In this document: piece after piece, positions 60,163-64,000 of the stretch
Numbering within the stretch: the first letter of the stretch is position 1
Layout: every line of letters begins with the position of its first letter
Assembly (NCBI RefSeq): GCF_021602155.1
Contig: NZ_BQHY01000017.1
Span: forward strand, 35,989-99,988
Reading direction: 5' to 3'
Length of the DNA stretch: 64,000 nt
Source of the DNA: Pseudomonas parakoreensis
GTDB lineage: Bacteria > Pseudomonadota > Gammaproteobacteria > Pseudomonadales > Pseudomonadaceae
Made by a program: the position numbers and the translations under genes
Notes under the pieces: model-generated
What the model saw: the letters and a program-made list of their open reading frames with translations, nothing else
The model's database searches: none
What the model was told of the DNA's origin: nothing

Positions 60163-62454
60163 TTACAGCAACTCAAAGCTCTGCTGCGTCACATCCTGCG
60201 AATCCAGACCGATCTGCACGTTGAACTTGCCAGGCTCTGCCGCGTACTTGAGCTGGGCGTTGTAGAACTTCAGATCATCCTCGGTGATGGTGAAGTGCAC
60301 GACTTTCTGTTCGCCGGCCTTGAGCATGACTTTCTGGAAGTTCTTCAGTTCTTTCACCGGGCGAATCATCGAGCCGGTGACGTCCTGAATGTACAGCTGC
60401 ACCACGGTTTCGCCGTCACGTTTGCCGGTGTTTTTCAGGGTGACACTGGCGTCGAGCTTGCCGGTGGCGTTCAGCGTGGTTGACGACAGCGCCATGTCGC
60501 TCAGGGCGAATTGGGTGTAGCTCAAGCCGTAACCGAACGGGAACAGCGGGCCCGTGGTGTCATCGAAGTACTGCGAGGTGTAGTTGCCCGGTTTGCCCGG
60601 CGTGAACGGCCGGCCAATGCTCAGGTGGTTGTAGTAGGTCGGGATCTGGCCCACGGAACGCGGGAAGGTCACCGGCAGTTTGCCCGACGGGTTGTAGTCG
60701 CCAAACAGCACGTCGGCGATGGCGTTGCCGCCCTCGGTGCCGCTGAACCAGGTTTCCAGAATCGCATCAGCCGACTGGTTCTCTTCGAGAATGGTCAGCG
60801 GACGGCCGTTCATCAGCACCAGTACCAGCGGTTTGCCGGTGGCTTTCAGGGCACGGATCAACTCGCGCTGGTTTTCCGGGATGTTCAGGTCGGTACGGCT
60901 GGAGGACTCGTGGGACATGCCACGGGATTCGCCAACGGCGGCGACGATCACGTCTGCGTCCTTGGCGGCCTTCACCGCTTCGTCGATCAGCACATTGGCC
61001 GGGCGTGGATCATCGACCACTTCCGGGGCGTCGAAGTTGAGGAAGTTCAGGTAGTCGAGGACCTTCTTGTCGCTGGTGATGTTGGCGCCACGGGCGTAGA
61101 TCAGGTTGGCCTTGTCGCCGATGACATTGCTCATGCCGTCGAACAGGGTCACCGATTGCGCCGGACGACCGGCGGCAGCCCAACTGCCCATCATGTCGAT
61201 CGGCGCCTTGGCCAATGGACCGACCAGCATGACTTTCGCGTCTTTCTTCAGCGGCAGGGTGTCGTTCTGGTTCTTCAACAGCACCAGGCTGCGTCGCGCT
61301 ACGTCACGCGCTTCGGCGCGGTGCAGACGGCTTTCGGCGTAGGTGTCGGCCGGATCATCCTCGGCCTTGCCGATACGCAGGTATGGGTCCTTGAACAGGC
61401 CCATGTCGTACTTGGCGGCGAGTACTTCGCGCACCGCGTTGTCGATGTCTTTCTGTTCGATCTCGCCGGACTTGAGCAGCCCCGGCAGCTCTTTGCCGTA
61501 CAGGGTGTCGTTCATGCTCATGTCGATGCCGGCCTTGATCGCCAGCTTCGCCGCTTCACGACCGTCGGCGGCCACGCCGTGCTTGATCAGTTCGAAGATC
61601 GCGCCGTGGTCGCTGACGGCCAAGCCCTTGAAGCCCCAGTCCTTGCGCAGCAAGTCGTTCATCAGCCAGGTGTTGGCGGTGGCCGGGATGCCGTTGATCG
61701 AGTTCAGCGCGACCATCACGCCACCGGCGCCGGCATCAATCGCGGCGCGGTAGGGCGGCAGGTAGTCCTGGTACATCTTCACCGGGCTCATGTCCACGGT
61801 GTTGTAGTCACGACCGCCCTCGACCGCGCCATACAGGGCGAAGTGTTTGACGCTGGCCATGATGCTGTCGGCGGCGCTCGGGGTATCGCCCTGATAGGCC
61901 TTGACCATCACTTTGGCGATGCGCGAAGTCAGATAGGTGTCTTCACCGAAACCCTCGGAGCTGCGACCCCAGCGCGGATCACGGGAGATGTCGACCATCG
62001 GTGCGAAGGTGATGTCGAGGCTGTCGGCCGCCGCTTCCCTGGCGGCAATACGCCCGGACTGGCCGATGGCGTCCATGTCCCAGCTCGAGGCCAGGGCCAG
62101 CGGAATCGGGAAAATCGTACGATGACCGTGGATCACGTCGTACGCAAAAAACATCGGAATCTTCAGGCGGCTGCGCATTGCCGCGTCCTGCATCGGACGA
62201 TTTTCCGGGCGGGTGATCGAGTTGAACGTACCGCCGATATTGCCGGCGGCGATCTCTTTGCGGATCAGTTCGCGAGGCATTTCCGGGCCGATGCTGATCA
62301 GGCGCAACTGGCCGATCTTTTCATCGAGGGTCATTTGCTTCATCAGGTTGCTGATGAACGCGTCCTTGTTTTCCAGGGGTACCGGGGTCGTGGCGGCCAA
62401 TACTTGATGACTGGCCAGGCTGACGAACAGGCCCAGCAAACACAGCTTCTTCAT
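60163..62454 (-). CDS. bglX: periplasmic beta-glucosidase BglX (GH3)
   Basis: 763 residues, as in E. coli BglX (765). Signal peptide about 1-20 (LGLFVSLASHQVLA|ATT). The GH3 TIM barrel has the conserved KHF (SVKHFALYG) and the nucleophile Asp in GLAVSDHGAI near 286; the second alpha/beta domain and a C-terminal fibronectin-like domain (ASVTLKNTGKRDGETVVQLY) follow. It cleaves beta-glucosides in the periplasm. ATG at 62454 begins the signal peptide. Monocistronic, with an upstream 258-bp gap toward lemA. Confidence 0.94.
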   Translation of the reverse strand: MKKLCLLGLFVSLASHQVLAATTPVPLENKDAFISNLMKQMTLDEKIGQLRLISIGPEMPRELIRKEIAAGNIGGTFNSITRPENRPMQDAAMRSRLKIPMFFAYDVIHGHRTIFPIPLALASSWDMDAIGQSGRIAAREAAADSLDITFAPMVDISRDPRWGRSSEGFGEDTYLTSRIAKVMVKAYQGDTPSAADSIMASVKHFALYGAVEGGRDYNTVDMSPVKMYQDYLPPYRAAIDAGAGGVMVALNSINGIPATANTWLMNDLLRKDWGFKGLAVSDHGAIFELIKHGVAADGREAAKLAIKAGIDMSMNDTLYGKELPGLLKSGEIEQKDIDNAVREVLAAKYDMGLFKDPYLRIGKAEDDPADTYAESRLHRAEARDVARRSLVLLKNQNDTLPLKKDAKVMLVGPLAKAPIDMMGSWAAAGRPAQSVTLFDGMSNVIGDKANLIYARGANITSDKKVLDYLNFLNFDAPEVVDDPRPANVLIDEAVKAAKDADVIVAAVGESRGMSHESSSRTDLNIPENQRELIRALKATGKPLVLVLMNGRPLTILEENQSADAILETWFSGTEGGNAIADVLFGDYNPSGKLPVTFPRSVGQIPTYYNHLSIGRPFTPGKPGNYTSQYFDDTTGPLFPFGYGLSYTQFALSDMALSSTTLNATGKLDASVTLKNTGKRDGETVVQLYIQDVTGSMIRPVKELKNFQKVMLKAGEQKVVHFTITEDDLKFYNAQLKYAAEPGKFNVQIGLDSQDVTQQSFELL

Positions 62455-62712
62455 GAATATTTTTCTCGAGGGCCCAAACGGCAATGCAATGCCGGCCAGC
62501 CAAAAGTTAGGGAGCGACTATTGTTGTTCGGGTGCAGGCTCAAAATGACCGAGCCAAAAACGCCCGCCGACCGTCGGCAGCGTTTGCGCAGGGCCTCTTT
62601 TTAGCCCATCGGCCCGTTGCAATCCAGTGGCGCGGCCGATTATGCCCCAACCGCCGATGCAGAAGGTTTCACGGTCGGTTTTTTATGAAATACGCTAGGG
62701 AGCATCACTTTG

Positions 62713-63321
62713 ATGAATGTCAGTCCAACCTACCGCTCACGTCTGCAGGTCGCCACGCTGCTGGTGCTTGCCACTTTGTTGACCGCGTGCGGCATCAACA
62801 ATATCCCGACCCTCGACGAACAGGCGAAAGCCGCCTGGGGCCAGGTCCAGAACCAGTATCAGCGCCGTGCCGACCTGATCCCCAATCTGGTGGAAACCGT
62901 CAGAGGCTACGCCAAGCATGAAGAAGCGACCCTGACTGCCGTGGTCGAGGCGCGGGCCAAGGCGACGTCGATCCAGGTCGATGCCAGCACCCTCGACAAT
63001 CCGGAAAAACTCAAGCAGTTCCAGGAGGCCCAGGATCAGTTGAGCGGTGCCCTGAGTCGGCTGATGGTGGTGTCCGAGCGTTATCCGGACCTGAAAGCCA
63101 ACCAGAACTTCCTTGCCTTGCAGTCGCAGCTCGAAGGCACGGAAAACCGGATTGCCGTGGCGCGGCGCGATTTCATTCTGGCGGTGCAGAAGTACAACAC
63201 CGAGATCCGCACGTTTCCCGGGCGCCTCTGGCACAGCGTGATGTACAGCGATCTGCCGATTCGCGAAACCTTCGAAGCCACCACCCCCGGCGCGGAAAAG
63301 GCCCCGGAAGTGAAGTTCTGA
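62713..63321 (+). CDS. LemA family lipoprotein
   Basis: 202 residues. Lipoprotein signal with LATLLTAC near residues 17-24, then the LemA domain: AAWGQVQNQYQRRADLIPNLVETVRGYAKHEEATLTAVVEARAKA is the full hallmark, with a long helical bundle after. Function of LemA proteins is unclear; they often sit by a TPM-domain protein as here. A TTG at 62710 is in frame and nearer to GGGAG; the ATG at 62713 is preferred. It precedes the TPM gene by 13 bp, so they form an operon. Confidence 0.9.
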   Translation: MNVSPTYRSRLQVATLLVLATLLTACGINNIPTLDEQAKAAWGQVQNQYQRRADLIPNLVETVRGYAKHEEATLTAVVEARAKATSIQVDASTLDNPEKLKQFQEAQDQLSGALSRLMVVSERYPDLKANQNFLALQSQLEGTENRIAVARRDFILAVQKYNTEIRTFPGRLWHSVMYSDLPIRETFEATTPGAEKAPEVKF

Positions 63322-63334
63322 TCCGAGGTTATTC

Positions 63335-64000
63335 ATGCGTGTGTTGAAGATAGGCCTGGTGCTGATGCTGTGGCTGTTCGCCGTCAGCGCCCGGGCCGAG
63401 TTGACGTTCCCGGCGCTGAGCGGGCGAGTGGTGGACGAGGCGCAGATGCTCGAGCCCGCGGTGCGCGCCCAGTTGAGCCAGCAGTTGCAGGCGCATGAAC
63501 AGGCGACCGGCGAGCAACTGGTGGTGGTCACGGTGCCTGATCTGCAGGGCACCACCATCGAAGACTACGGCGTGCAACTGGGCCGGCACTGGGGCATCGG
63601 CCAGAAGGACAAGAACAACGGTGCGCTGCTGATCGTCGCCCGGGACGAGCGCAAGCTGCGCATCGAAGTCGGTTACGGGCTGGAAGATCGGCTGACCGAT
63701 GCACAGAGTTCGGTGATCATTCATCAAGTGATCACCCCCGCGTTCAAGGCCGGCAATTTCAGCAAGGGCATCAGCGACGGCGTCGCGGCGATGCTGGTGG
63801 TGCTCGGCGGCAATCCGCTGGACGAGCCGTCGACGGTGTACGAGTCGAGCGGTGATCCGCAAAACGATTTCGTCTCGCGGCATCCGTTGTTGTTCGTTTT
63901 TCTGGTGGTGTTGTTCATCCTGACGGTGTTTGTCTGCCAGATGCTCGGTATCCTTCCCGCCGGCCGTGGCGGCTCCGGTGGCGGCGGTTTCGGTGGGGGT
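63335..64000 (+). CDS. TPM-domain (YgcG-like) membrane protein, C-terminus beyond window
   Basis: 222 codons are seen and no stop appears before the right edge. Signal peptide about 1-21 (LVLMLWLFAVSARA|EL). The TPM domain (27-160) has LSGRVVDEAQML, GQKDKNNGALLIVARDERKLRIEVGYGLED and VITPAFKAGNFSKGI, the usual marks. A membrane helix (LLFVFLVVLFILTVFV) follows, then a Gly-rich tail GGSGGGGFGGG runs off the end, as typical of YgcG-like proteins that end in Gly-rich sequence. The ATG at 63335 has CCGAGG upstream. It pairs with LemA; role unclear, possibly membrane protein maintenance. Confidence 0.88.
   Translation, partial: MRVLKIGLVLMLWLFAVSARAELTFPALSGRVVDEAQMLEPAVRAQLSQQLQAHEQATGEQLVVVTVPDLQGTTIEDYGVQLGRHWGIGQKDKNNGALLIVARDERKLRIEVGYGLEDRLTDAQSSVIIHQVITPAFKAGNFSKGISDGVAAMLVVLGGNPLDEPSTVYESSGDPQNDFVSRHPLLFVFLVVLFILTVFVCQMLGILPAGRGGSGGGGFGGG

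Overview
The window reads as chromosome of a Pseudomonas, most likely of the P. fluorescens group. Support comes from the high-GC codon use, the two families of interspersed REP palindromes typical of that group (arms GTAGGAGCTGCCG... and GTGGGAGCTGGCTTGCCAGC), an Emh/Ttg-type RND efflux operon with its TetR regulator and conserved operator, a bra/liv transporter operon, and a complete protocatechuate (pca) cluster. I see no rRNA, tRNA, insertion sequence, prophage or CRISPR array. Nearly all is ordinary core or soft-core chromosome. Both edges cut a gene: an FAD-dependent oxidoreductase on the left and a TPM-domain protein on the right.

Layout. 1-3.8 kb: small envelope and regulatory genes (lipoprotein, acyltransferase-3, SDR and divergent LysR). 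3.9-6.3 kb: a four-gene bufferin-type operon, bufA (DUF2282, Cys-containing precursor), bufB (DUF692/MNIO enzyme), bufC (DUF2063 partner) and a DoxX membrane protein, likely a copper-linked peptide-modification system. 6.6-11.6 kb: high-affinity branched-chain amino acid ABC transporter (braC-livHMGF). 12-18.6 kb: DUF2288 protein, an FtsZ/tubulin-superfamily protein, a beta-hydroxyacid dehydrogenase, an MHYT-GGDEF-EAL c-di-GMP enzyme and a YkgJ-type Cys-cluster protein. 18.9-27.5 kb: MFS transporter, RapA, small proteins including a 37-residue CcoM-like cbb3 oxidase subunit behind an Anr/FNR-type box, a repeat-rich 1.1-kb gap, the phosphate transporter Pit and a small conserved protein.

28-39.3 kb: the pca regulon in one place: pcaR, pcaK, pcaIJ, pcaF, pcaHG, pcaT, pcaB, pcaD, pcaC. 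Protocatechuate is cleaved by PcaHG, then processed by PcaB, PcaC, PcaD, PcaIJ and PcaF to succinyl-CoA and acetyl-CoA; PcaK and PcaT import substrates. Motifs resembling PcaR boxes lie before pcaR, pcaK and pcaI.

39.3-43.2 kb: trans-aconitate methyltransferase, a DUF1641 plus SQR-like flavoprotein pair and an OprD-family porin. 43.6-50.3 kb: emhABC/emhR multidrug efflux. 50.5-53.1 kb: arsR-type regulator, MFS exporter and XenB-type ene-reductase operon. 53.3-64 kb: AcpH, ornithine-lipid genes olsB/olsA, a divergent acyl-CoA dehydrogenase-like protein, a serine hydrolase with a small membrane partner, YceI, ClsB, BglX, LemA and a TPM protein.

The items best deserving a second look are the bufferin operon, the tubulin-like gene, the ccoM-like small gene with its Anr box, the DUF1641/SQR-like pair, and the 72-bp tandem REP array enclosed by a 280-bp inverted repeat. 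None is proven new from sequence alone.
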